A stretch of 16,013 bases of DNA, from contig JAOXYC010238681.1 of assembly GCA_028565715.1 (NCBI GenBank), positions 1 through 16,013 of the forward strand, in the 5' to 3' direction. The translations under genes were made by a program, and so were the position numbers. Each line of letters opens with the position of its first letter. Position 1 is the first letter of the stretch. This document shows positions 9,360 to 16,013 of this stretch, piece by piece. The notes under the pieces were generated by a model. It saw only the letters and a list, made by a program, of their open reading frames with translations. It had not been told where the DNA came from and made no database searches. The DNA comes from Phoronis pallida (taxonomy: Eukaryota; Phoronida; Phoronidae).

Positions 9360-12300
9360 CTAAAAGGGAACAATAAATTATTGTTTTCTGTTGTCAATTT
9401 AAAGGCAGATGTTATAAAATGACAACTTACTAAGTATTTCAAATGTTATGGACCCCACTAGACTGTACTCCAGCCCCTTCAACTCAAGTTGAGGGACTGT
9501 ATCAATCGCAGGGGGTCTTCTGGTATTTTTACCGAAAGTAGAGATTGGATTACAATTAGAGTTTGCGGAGTGACGTCATCAACGAGACTCACTTATCGCT
9601 ATGTTAGCACAGACCAGTGGTTGAGACGGCTGTGGCAGAGACTAGGACCCCGCCAACCCACCCACATTTAAAGAAGTCTAAATAAATATTAGAAACCAAT
9701 CAAAATGCACTTTAGAATCAGATACTTCCACCCTCTAGTATGCGTCTTTATTTGATATCATTGAGAGACTCTGTTCTGTTATAAATTGGAAACTTCTGTT
9801 GACTTATGATCAAAGTCTGAAAGAATTTTTTTGACAATGCACACAATGTATTAGATTTACAATGAAAGAATTTTAATGGGGTTTTTTCTATGAAACAAAG
9901 GGCACAGCCCCTTAAAGATTATCCAAAGAACGAACTAATTATTTATAGAACAGAGTGATGAACTTACCGCGGCATCGTCTAAACCTGAGTTGACACTAAA
10001 CTTTTCTTTTCTTTTTAGAAGTTTGTCAGAATCGGTCTGAAAATGAGACAACCACTGTTAGAATAAACATAGGTTGATAAACAATGTTTTTTACTAAAAT
10101 TGTGACTACTCAAGTAATCACTAAAAGGAGCGCTCTACATTAGGCTGCACCTCTGAGAATATAATAAAACTATTTCCTCATTTACAAAATATTTTAATAC
10201 ATGTCATTCTTTAGAGACATTTTAAAAAAAATAGTGATTAAGTGTTTTGAAAATTTGAGCTCATAAACAGCATTCTAATTTTACATCTCTTTGCCAAAAA
10301 AAAACACACCATTAAAAAACAATTATTACAATAACTCACATTTTGTGTACCAGATGTCACAATACCAAATCGTTCCATTCTCTGCTTCATTTTGTCAGTC
10401 ATAGGGGCCTAGGTAAAAAAGAACAAAACATTATTTGTAATTATTGGCAACTCAATGTCAGTGTCAATTTTTTACATGAGGTAGCTTGTATCAGTTTAAT
10501 ATAACAGACTGAGATTATTACCTAGTAAATTCCATATTGAGAGAGATGAAAACTGATGACCGGCTTGATGTCTTTTAATACCTGCACACCTAGCACGATT
10601 GCCATGCGGCAATCACGCCAAGACAACATTCACGCTGAGTTTGTACCCCCCCTTTTAGAAATATGGTGAAATATTTCCTTACTGTTGCTGTTTTTCCTGT
10701 CAGAACTGATGACCGGCTTGATGCATTAAGCCCCCACACACCTAGCGTGATTGCCATGCAGCAATCACGCCAAGGCAACATTCAAGTTTGTACCCCCCTT
10801 TTAGAAATATGTTGAAATATTCACTTACTGTTGCAGTTTTTCCTGTGGTAGCTGCTGCAGCTGTTGTTGTTGTTGTAGTAGAAACCTGTATTCCGAACCT
10901 AAAATTCAAATGATTCCTCTACTGAAAAGTTTTACAAATACAGCAAGAAATTGGTAACATTATATTCTTAAAAGACATGGTGTCTCAAGGAAACATTATA
11001 AAGTATAAGGCTTATGAACAATGAAATATCACACAGAATAGACCATTTAACTTTAAAAAAGATTACTGACAAACAGTTCTTTGTTTTCCAATTGAGTATT
11101 GTGGCAATCAAAAAGACTGTCATATCTCATGGAGATTTGAACACATACGAAAGAAACACAGGAACCTACATCTATTTCCTAATTCTTTCAAAACATGAAT
11201 CTTCACAATTCTTAAAGAATTGTAAAAATTCACGAACTTGTTCGTAAAGTTTAAATCATTTATTTGGCATTCCGAGATATCCTCTCTCTCCTTCAGCAAA
11301 TTCACAAAACTGCTTAATAAGAGAGGTTATCTTCGATCCTCCGATGAATCATTTTAACTGAACTGCCATGTTCATACACTTTTATTAGATTTTAACTAGT
11401 GCTCGGACGATTGATCGAATGATCAATCATTCAGCCAAAAATCGCCGTAGATCGATCATGAAAAACAATGATCGATCATCCGCGATCATCCAGTTTTGCT
11501 CGTGACAGCCGCAAATTGTTTAACCGAGTGTTGTTTTCAATCATCCCTGCATGAAAAAGTCATCAATAAAGAGTAAAAACTCATTTCATTGTTGTTTTTT
11601 TCTTGAAAAATCGGCAAATATCCGCGAGTAATGACCTCCGCACGCTTGCAAACATTGGTGAAAAAACATCATGGCGTCATTTCGGGTTTTTCTGACGCCG
11701 ATGTTGAGCGCTTTTAGCGGCAAAAATGATCGATCAAGATCGATTAATCGGTCGGATTTTCAAGATTAATCGACCCGGAAATATTCCGCGATTCCGAGCA
11801 CTAATTTTAACCATCTGTCATGTTTAAATACCTCTCTGCCCTTGCAAGCTTTTTAGCATCAGCGTCGACGATATTGAACCGGTCTGCTCGTGCAAGTTTT
11901 TTAGTGTCGTCATTCTCTTTGGTAGCACCTGCTGCCAAACCAAACTTCTCAGCTCGTAACAGCTTCTTCTGCTCATCCGATACAACACCAAACTTACTAG
12001 CACGAAGTTTCTGCCTCTGAAATTATTCATCTAACATTCAAATCATGTTTATATATGCTTTTAAACACGATAAACTGTGCAAACGTTTATATATGCTTTT
12101 AAACACAATAAACTGTGCAAACAAATACCAAAGTGGGCTCTATAATGGCCAAAAACCTATGTTTAACTGTCTAAATATTTAAGAAATTAATTTTGTTGGT
12201 GATAACAAATAATTCAGAATAACCAAATGATTAAAACTGGCGGAACGCATCAATACACAAAACAATACAGCATTTTGCCTGATAATGTACTAAGCTTATC

Positions 12301-15094
12301 TTGGAACGCAAACTAGGACATGTACTTTTTATGTTTAAAGATACTGTCTCCTCACAAAGTTTCTAATTGATTTGAATTTTGGCGCACGGTCGGGACTAAG
12401 GAGAAGACAGTATCTTTAATTGTTTCACTCACAGATTTTAATTGCTTAAAAACAATGTCATATAATATAAAACTAATAATGCACGAATTATCTATTTTAA
12501 GATAACCAATCAGCAGGGAGGATGGAGATCTATCCCCAGATCCAATTCATCGAATTGTGATCTGGATCCCAGATTAAAGAATGGGGCTAGTTGGCAAACT
12601 GAGAACTCATCAGATGGCGCTATTGTATTATGTGGTATAACCTGGTTCCTAGCAGCTGATCTTACGCACAACCAGACTGCTCCTCTGTAAACAATGGCTT
12701 TACTGACGCATGCGCTATGCTGGTTTACCACACAATACACTGCGCCGCCTTTTGGTCAACTAGCCCCATTAATGAGTGTAATAGCAGACATGGGCGCTCA
12801 CCTGGCTAACTACAGTAACTAAAGAGAGATTGGACAAACCTCAACATCTGTTAACTCATTTACTTTCACTGTTGATTCCTGTTTTTCAGTTTCAGTCGCC
12901 CTTGTTTCTGCCTCACTGAAAATATTTCAGAAAATATAAAATCTCCACAAAATGTTTTGCAGCATCACATTACCGGCATAACACTGCTTTAGGAACGGGG
13001 ATCGTAAATTTCAAATTAGCATTCCTGTGACTAAATTTCTATTCAAAAGCGACTGATTAATTCTCTACCCAACTACTGTGTTGACCTCACTAGACTGGGC
13101 CAGTATAAAGGAAAGAGTAAACATAATTATTTCTTTGACTACAGGGGCACGTTCACATTGCTATTTGTGGATAAATTTAATGTAATCGACAAATACCTAT
13201 CCTTTTAGGGGGTCGGAATGTACATAGTTATGCCGGTAATGACATTTTCCAATGGGATCAATCACCATGTTCAAACATTTGCCTATTGTGGGTGATCCCA
13301 TTGAAACATGAAATATATAAGTTATCCATTTTTTCTCACAAACCATGATGTGAAAACAGATATTAAAATTTCCTTTCCCTCCAGAGCATTTAAATTTAAG
13401 TTATACACAGCATTGTAAAATGTCAATCCTAAACTTACTTGAAAATCAAAAAACAGGGACTCTGTTAGTAATTTTGTAGAACAATTATAAACTTATTACA
13501 CAGTAAGGCAAAATTTCAATTCTTTTTAATTAATTTTGTTAGACGAAAGTCACAAAAGCATGGACTTCATAAGTAAATTTGTAGGTTTTAAATTGTTTTA
13601 ATATATTTATTGTATTTATTCCTCACTTTTGGGTGTTGTTTAATAATAAAATAAAATATCTCATTACACTTTTGTAGTTGATGGTTCAGGTTGAGTAAGA
13701 TCTGCTTCCGTTGATGCGTCAGCAACAGTGTCGTCCTCTAGTGTGGAATCCTGAAACAACAAAATAGAGCCTCTTTTGAACAGGCAAATTTCTAACAGCA
13801 GAAATATAATATATTAATAAAATTTAAATCAAAATTACTTTTAAATTATTTAGGTATACAGGTACAAATTCTGGCAAGTCTTTAACACAACAGTTACACC
13901 ATGAGCATCCTATCCTAGTTCGGCTGGAAGCTTCTTAGCCAGGATAAGAACTCACAACTTTCTGAAAGGCCACTATACTTCTGCGCTATGTGCACATCAT
14001 ACAAAAACTACCTCCTCATCCAGTAATTTATCATCCACATCTTCAACGACATCACCTGCACCCAGACACGCTTGTAGCCTCTCTATCAGTTCCGTCTTAT
14101 TGCCAGAGACTGGCTGTCCCCTGGATTTCAACTCTTTCTTCAAGTCAGCCACCTAAGGGAGAAATAATGTTCAGCAAAAACTAAAGATTGGTGTATCTTT
14201 TGTCCGCCACTGAATGACGGGTATCCGAGAGAGGTGTTGGATACTTCAGTTGCCCGTCCTTAAATTAAGGACAAACGTCCTTAGATCTAAGGACGTCATA
14301 GGAAGGAAGGGCAATACATTTATCCTTAGATCTTGCATCCAGCCCTGCTAGCACTGATTTGTCACGGGATCAAATTTCTCTTTTTACCCGTCTTCTATAT
14401 ATTCTTATAACATATATAAGAGACTGACCAAAAAATTGAAAAGTGGATTTTTTCCCATGATTAGGGCCTAGAGACATTAGAATAGATTTTTTAGAAAGTT
14501 GACCAAATAGTAGAACGTTCACTTCTCAGGGCCCTCACTCGACTTTGGGGACTGGAGCCTGTGCCTTCAGAGGGGGGGAAATTTCACATACTTTTGTAAG
14601 CAAGGGGGAATTTTTGCGGACTTTCATGTTACAAGGAGATGTTTTCAAGTAGGTTTTTTTAAAGATTTAATCAAAAAGATTAACGGATTTTTTCAAAATT
14701 GCTGTTCAATTTCTTTGGAAATCCAATTTCTGTATGCTCAAACATTAATTTTTGGTGTTTAATCAGGACTTGATTATGTATATTTAACCTGAATTTTGAA
14801 AGGGGAATTTTTTCACTTTTGGAGGGAATTCTGGGTCGCTTCCACGGGGAATTTTATTAGGTAACTGGTTTTGGAATAAATTTGAGTTTTTGAGAGGGGG
14901 GAAGCAATCAAGATCAAGGGCCCTGCTTATCAATCTTTGCGGCAAAAATGCGATTAATTTCTTTCTGAATGGTTCTTTGAGATTCAATGTATAGCATGCA
15001 CGTATTGATGAATCATTTTTCCTCTAGTATACATACGAAATCAACAAAAATATACCTTTAGCTTTGTCACGTCCATGTTCTCGCTGTCCGCCAT
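9318..15094 (-). CDS. SARNP: SAP domain-containing ribonucleoprotein (SARNP/CIP29, yeast Tho1), complete, nine coding exons
   Basis: Exons in transcript order are 15094-15056, 14152-14012, 13750-13668, 12915-12840, 12016-11832, 10898-10829, 10408-10340, 10036-9968 and 9359-9318. All introns are GT-AG and all phases agree, giving 257 residues (human SARNP: 210). Residues 7-44 form the SAP DNA/RNA-binding domain (KLKVADLKKELKSRG, then NKTELIERL). Residues 45-113 are an acidic, low-complexity linker. Residues 114-257 carry seven RxxBF motifs, with Phe at 122, 138, 160, 176, 212, 234 and 254, ending KKRKRAERFGLS, nearly the same as the human C-terminus. In the family these motifs bind the DEAD-box helicase DDX39B/UAP56 within the TREX complex, which packages and exports nuclear mRNA. 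The start has a good context (aaaATGG). The gene shares a divergent promoter with the gene at 15915. Introns hold many MITE-like elements. Confidence 0.93.
9360..9967 (-). other. SARNP: SARNP intron 8
   Basis: This 608-bp intron has a noticeably GC-richer island at about 9448-9663 between AT-rich flanks. The island contains a perfect cAMP-response-type octamer TGACGTCA (9571-9578) and the heptamer GGACCCC at both edges. It may be an old inserted element, but no terminal repeats or target duplication are clear. Confidence 0.45.
9968..10036 (-). CDS. SARNP: SARNP exon 8
   Basis: It has 23 codons, phase 0 on both sides, acceptor cattttcag and donor gtaagt. It encodes TDSDKLLKRKEKFS and so on, which is the sixth RxxBF motif (R230, F234), with Ser in place of the usual Gly after Phe. 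Confidence 0.9.
10340..10408 (-). CDS. SARNP: SARNP exon 7
   Basis: It has 23 codons, phase 0 on both sides, acceptor ttttacctag and donor gtgagt. It encodes the fifth motif, KQRMERFGIVTS, which matches human KERFGIVTS closely. Confidence 0.92.
10551..10850. repeat. 153-bp tandem duplication including the end of SARNP exon 6
   Basis: AACTGATGACCGGCTTGATG starts at 10551 and again at 10704. The two copies stay clearly similar, with scattered substitutions and small indels, to ttcctgt near 10847. The upstream-in-plus copy (10551-10703) lies wholly in SARNP intron 6. The other runs into exon 6 and includes its last 18 coding bases and the donor. Each copy carries a short inverted repeat around the centre CATGC (10745-10768 has 9-bp arms CGTGATTGC/GCAATCACG). 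See the SARNP exon 6 entry. Confidence 0.85.
10829..10898 (-). CDS. SARNP: SARNP exon 6
   Basis: It begins with the G completing the split Arg175 codon of the fourth RAERF motif (RFGIQV). It continues into a Thr/Ala run (six Thr, then four Ala; ACA-rich, so replication slippage is likely) and ends TTGKTAT before gtaagt. The low-complexity run spaces motifs four and five. Its 3' end has been duplicated into intron 6. Confidence 0.88.
11389..11811. mobile_element. hAT-type MITE with 8-bp target-site duplication
   Basis: The element proper is 11397-11803 (407 bp). Its ends are TAGTGCTCGGA and the exact inverse TCCGAGCACTA (11-bp perfect). The 8-bp direct repeat ATTTTAAC flanks it at 11389-11396 and 11804-11811. 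An 8-bp duplication with short terminal repeats is the hallmark of hAT transposons. The subterminal regions are packed with GATCGATCA-like motifs in both orientations, which may be transposase-binding repeats. There is no coding capacity. The insertion lies in SARNP intron 5 (minus strand), with 20 bp between its right target duplication and the exon 5 boundary. Confidence 0.9.
11832..12016 (-). CDS. SARNP: SARNP exon 5
   Basis: It has 61 codons plus 2 nt (phase 0 in, phase 2 out), acceptor taatttcag and donor gtattt (a weaker donor). It encodes three complete RxxBF motifs (RASKF, RAEKF, RADRF) and most of a fourth (RAE-R/F, split across intron 5). The repeating spacing of about 16-22 residues shows internal duplication of the motif unit. 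Confidence 0.93.
12047..12122. repeat. Two-copy tandem repeat, 38-bp period
   Basis: GTTTATATATGCTTTTAAAC starts at 12047 and 12085. The 38-bp units differ at one base (cacgata versus cacaata). The repeat is in SARNP intron 4, ending about 30 bp from the exon 5 acceptor on the transcript, so it covers the expected branch-point area. Confidence 0.9.
12335..12419. mobile_element. Very short TTAA-flanked inverted-repeat element (85 bp)
   Basis: TTAAAGATACTGTCT at 12335-12349 is mirrored exactly at 12405-12419, followed inward by CTC in both arms after one mismatch. Reading TTAA as the target duplication leaves 11-bp perfect termini (AGATACTGTCT), a piggyBac-like arrangement. The 55-bp centre is not AT-biased (ggcgcacggtcggg). 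It is either a tiny MITE or a simple hairpin. SARNP intron 4. Confidence 0.6.
12580..12770. mobile_element. 191-bp MITE candidate, ends AATGGGGCTAGTTG
   Basis: AATGGGGCTAGTTG at 12580-12593 is inverted at 12757-12770, with one mismatch then a further match inward. The interior is GC-richer than the flanks and ORF-free in any meaningful sense. The target duplication is unclear (taaaga/taatga at the edges). SARNP intron 4. Confidence 0.6.
12840..12915 (-). CDS. SARNP: SARNP exon 4
   Basis: One base completes Val88, then 25 codons follow (EAETRATETEKQ through TDVE), phase 2 in and phase 0 out. The acceptor is atattttcag and the donor is gtttgt. It is part of the acidic, Thr-rich linker between the SAP domain and the RxxBF array. 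The assignment rests on frame and phase, since the linker is poorly conserved. An alternative acceptor 4 bases inside (after gtgag) exists. Confidence 0.8.
12968..13241. mobile_element. 274-bp MITE candidate, ends CATTACCGGCATAAC
   Basis: A 15-bp perfect inverted repeat, CATTACCGGCATAAC at 12968-12982 and GTTATGCCGGTAATG at 13227-13241, bounds non-coding sequence. No target duplication could be assigned. Just outside the right end a second short inverted repeat (aatgggatca at 13251-13260, tgatcccatt at about 13293-13302) may belong to another remnant. SARNP intron 3. Confidence 0.55.
13668..13750 (-). CDS. SARNP: SARNP exon 3
   Basis: It has 27 codons plus GT (phase 0 in, phase 2 out), acceptor gttgtttcag and donor gtaatg at 13667. 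It encodes DSTLEDDTVADASTEADLTQ and so on, the acidic linker. Using the upstream GT (gtgtaa) would break the frame with exon 4; using gtaatg restores it. Without splicing, a TAA follows immediately after Val. Confidence 0.82.
14012..14152 (-). CDS. SARNP: SARNP exon 2 (SAP domain)
   Basis: It has 47 codons, phase 0 on both sides, acceptor tctcccttag and donor gtagtt. It encodes VADLKKELKSRGQPVSGNKT and ELIERLQACL, the two helices of the SAP domain with the conserved L..EL..RG....G.K..L..RL pattern, followed by an acidic tail. Confidence 0.95.
14250..14314. repeat. Nested perfect palindromes (cruciform-prone cluster)
   Basis: A 17-bp inverted repeat GTCCTTAA-A-TTAAGGAC (14256-14272) is followed by a 22-bp perfect palindrome around AGATCT (14275-14296; arms ACGTCCTTAGA). 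Both are enclosed by TTGCCCGTCCTT (14250-14261) and its near-inverse AAGGAAGGGCAA (14303-14314). It may be the core of an unrecognised foldback element. SARNP intron 1. Confidence 0.75.
14527..14925. mobile_element. Possible hAT-like remnant, ends CAGGGCCCT
   Basis: CAGGGCCCT at 14527 and its inverse AGGGCCCTG at 14917-14925 bound about 400 bp with an unusual pattern: repeated G-runs followed by AATTT (near 14572, 14606, 14801, 14848 and 14896). CAGGG termini are typical of hAT elements, but the flanks (tcacttct, cttatcaa) do not form an 8-bp duplication. GGGCCC is self-complementary, so chance is possible. SARNP intron 1. Confidence 0.35.
15056..15094 (-). CDS. SARNP: SARNP exon 1 (start codon exon)
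   Basis: ATG at 15094-15092 in the context aaaATGG, followed by MADSENMDVTKLK and donor gtatat, phase 0. Its last residues begin the SAP domain. The start codon lies inside a YY1-type motif. Confidence 0.9.
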
Positions 15095-15151
15095 TTTTGT
15101 AAACAGAACAAATATCCGCCTGGTGGCGCTACGTTTCGTTTTTACTTCCGG
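15088..15151. promoter_or_regulatory. Core of a divergent promoter: YY1-like and ETS-type motifs
   Basis: On the minus strand AAAATGGCGG (15097-15088) matches the YY1 consensus and contains the SARNP start codon. ACTTCCGG (15144-15151) is an ETS/GABP-type site (CCGGAAGT on minus). No TATA box is evident. Such motifs are typical of TATA-less promoters of housekeeping genes. The neighbouring plus-strand gene starts within about 830 bp, so a shared bidirectional promoter is likely. Motif calls are by eye. Confidence 0.6.
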
Positions 15152-15914
15152 GTCAAGTTTGGTGGGTTGCAAATCACGGGGGAAATCACTGGCATTTACT
15201 CTTTAGCAGTGTTTAGCTGCTTCTTCTTCCAAATAGTAATACTGTGCAGAATTCCATTTGGAACATTACCAGATTACACACAAACAACACACCATTGTTG
15301 CCAACAGGATAACGGGGAATGGCTAGGGGCCCGAACATTTGTTTGGGCCCCCAGCCATTTACCATGTCATGATTCTTACTCTTAATTTCTTAGGCAGTTA
15401 GGGGCCTAGTTAGAGTATCGAACTGTCAAATTACCAAGTGTAATATCCATTTCCCCGCCAATTTCAGGATTCTCTGTTTACCACGTTGACTATTAGGGGC
15501 CCAAACATTTGTTTGGGCCAGTTTGTGCTCTTGTCTCAACCGCCCTCTTTGACTTTGAGTGTTTGTTGACAACAATAGGGTTGATCAAAAAGTAGCTTCA
15601 GAGACGGGATCTTTCCTGTCTACCGCCCTGTGCGACTGGCAATGCACTGACTCTGAGCTGCCGAGTGCCACTGTTTTAGTCGCACCAACCCAACTTTCCT
15701 AAGGAAACATGTGATATGAGAGTGTTTTGGGAAGTTTGAGTTGATGTTTCGACTACGTCTGTTGTAGAGCACTGTTTTGGTCAACCGACTGTTTTGGCTT
15801 GAACAGTCAAAATGGTCCAGTCTGGGAAGGTCCAACAAATTAATAGGCAGACCATATTGACATTATTCACCTTGGAATGCGTGCTAACTCATTCTCTTCT
15901 ATTTTTCCTTTCAG
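15152..15914 (+). other. Promoter region, probable 5'UTR and first intron of the 3' gene
   Basis: No conserved protein frame is seen. The plus-strand gene needs a non-coding first exon somewhere here, because 15901-15914 reads as a splice acceptor (tttttcctttcag). I could not place its donor. Contains the paired palindromes at 15318-15359 and 15494-15519, and a short repeated ACTGTTTTGG motif near 15771-15795. Confidence 0.4.
15318..15519. repeat. Two related GGGCCC palindromes 170 bp apart
   Basis: 15318-15359 is an imperfect 42-bp palindrome (20-bp arms with two mismatches, one G-T capable, loop TT). 15498-15519 is a perfect 22-bp hairpin (arms GGCCCAAACA, loop TT). They share a 26-bp core beginning TAGGGGCCC, differing at one base (15324-15349 and 15494-15519). 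They could be paired regulatory sites, ends of a small foldback element, or hairpins in a 5'UTR. Confidence 0.75.
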
Positions 15915-16013
15915 AAGTTGAAAGATGTTTGGTACCGGTCTGTTAGTGTTGACGTCGCCAGTATCAAGATTACGACAGTCATTACCCCAACTACTGACTG
16001 CAGCATCTCAGAA
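15915..16013 (+). CDS. 5' part of an unidentified gene, probable mitochondrial presequence
   Basis: After the acceptor tttcag (15909-15914), an ATG at 15925 opens a frame that is still open at the window end: 29 residues, MFGTGLLVLTSPVSRLRQSL and nine more. The segment has Arg15 and Arg17, no acidic residue, and many Ser, Thr and Leu residues, which suits a cleavable mitochondrial targeting peptide. The mature protein lies outside the window, so I do not name it. An upstream non-coding exon is implied. Head-to-head arrangement with SARNP suggests a housekeeping gene with a shared promoter. Confidence 0.55.

Noticed and set aside
9489-9671. Possible exon or tRNA-like unit in intron 8
   Set aside because: No tRNA A/B box arrangement or cloverleaf, and no splice sites giving a frame consistent with SARNP.
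10590-10781. 63-residue minus-strand frame in SARNP intron 6
   Set aside because: Its ends are similar because it spans the 153-bp tandem duplication; it is not a gene.
12510-12740. 76-residue minus-strand frame
   Set aside because: It lies mostly inside the MITE candidate at 12580-12770 and has no protein features.
13661-13674. SARNP ending at the TAA after exon 3
   Set aside because: Using donor gtaatg joins exon 3 to exon 4 in phase and leads to the conserved RxxBF exons and C-terminus, so the TAA is intronic.
14784-14987. 67-residue minus-strand frame with Lys/Phe/Pro-rich text
   Set aside because: It arises from repeated G-run plus AATTT sequence of the possible hAT-like remnant.
1-16013. 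CRISPR array, bacterial operon or viral genes
   Set aside because: The window has spliced animal genes and no spaced direct-repeat array; nothing viral was recognised.

Overview
This is invertebrate nuclear DNA. It is AT-rich and gene-sparse, has GT-AG introns, and carries several short inverted-repeat transposon remnants. The protein evidence (a muscle-type I-set immunoglobulin exon and a SARNP/Tho1 gene) fits a bilaterian animal. The transposon debris and the short AT-rich introns look like a marine invertebrate, possibly an echinoderm, another invertebrate deuterostome or a lophotrochozoan. I cannot fix the phylum from the sequence.

Layout. (1) Positions 1-1120 are upstream intron or 5' flank. 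(2) Positions 1121 to about 8315 hold the 3' part, or possibly all, of a plus-strand gene for a twitchin/titin-like protein. It has one phase 1-1 Ig exon (1121-1429), a 19-nt microexon (4709-4727) and a probable terminal exon (7929 to about 8320) with a stop at 7942-7944 and two AATAAA signals. Its two introns (3.3 and 3.2 kb) hold a non-autonomous Tc1/mariner-type element (3184-3786), a 42-bp tandem duplication and a 276-bp MITE (7356-7631). (3) About 650 bp of convergent spacer follows. (4) The minus-strand SARNP gene (SAP-domain ribonucleoprotein, TREX mRNA-export factor) runs from ATG 15094 to stop 9318. All nine coding exons can be read with matching phases and give a 257-residue protein. 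(5) Positions 15095-15914 form a divergent promoter region with an ETS-type motif, a YY1-like motif over the SARNP start codon and two related GGGCCC palindromes. (6) At 15915 the first coding exon of another plus-strand gene begins and runs off the window. Its N-terminus looks like a mitochondrial presequence.

The clearest points are the complete SARNP exon structure with seven RxxBF motifs (human SARNP has about five), a hAT-type MITE with a perfect 8-bp target-site duplication 20 bp from the exon 5 splice donor, a 153-bp tandem duplication that copied the end of SARNP exon 6 with its donor, and four further inverted-repeat element candidates in the same gene. I found no new multi-gene system. 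The window is an ordinary eukaryotic gene neighbourhood with dense mobile-element debris.
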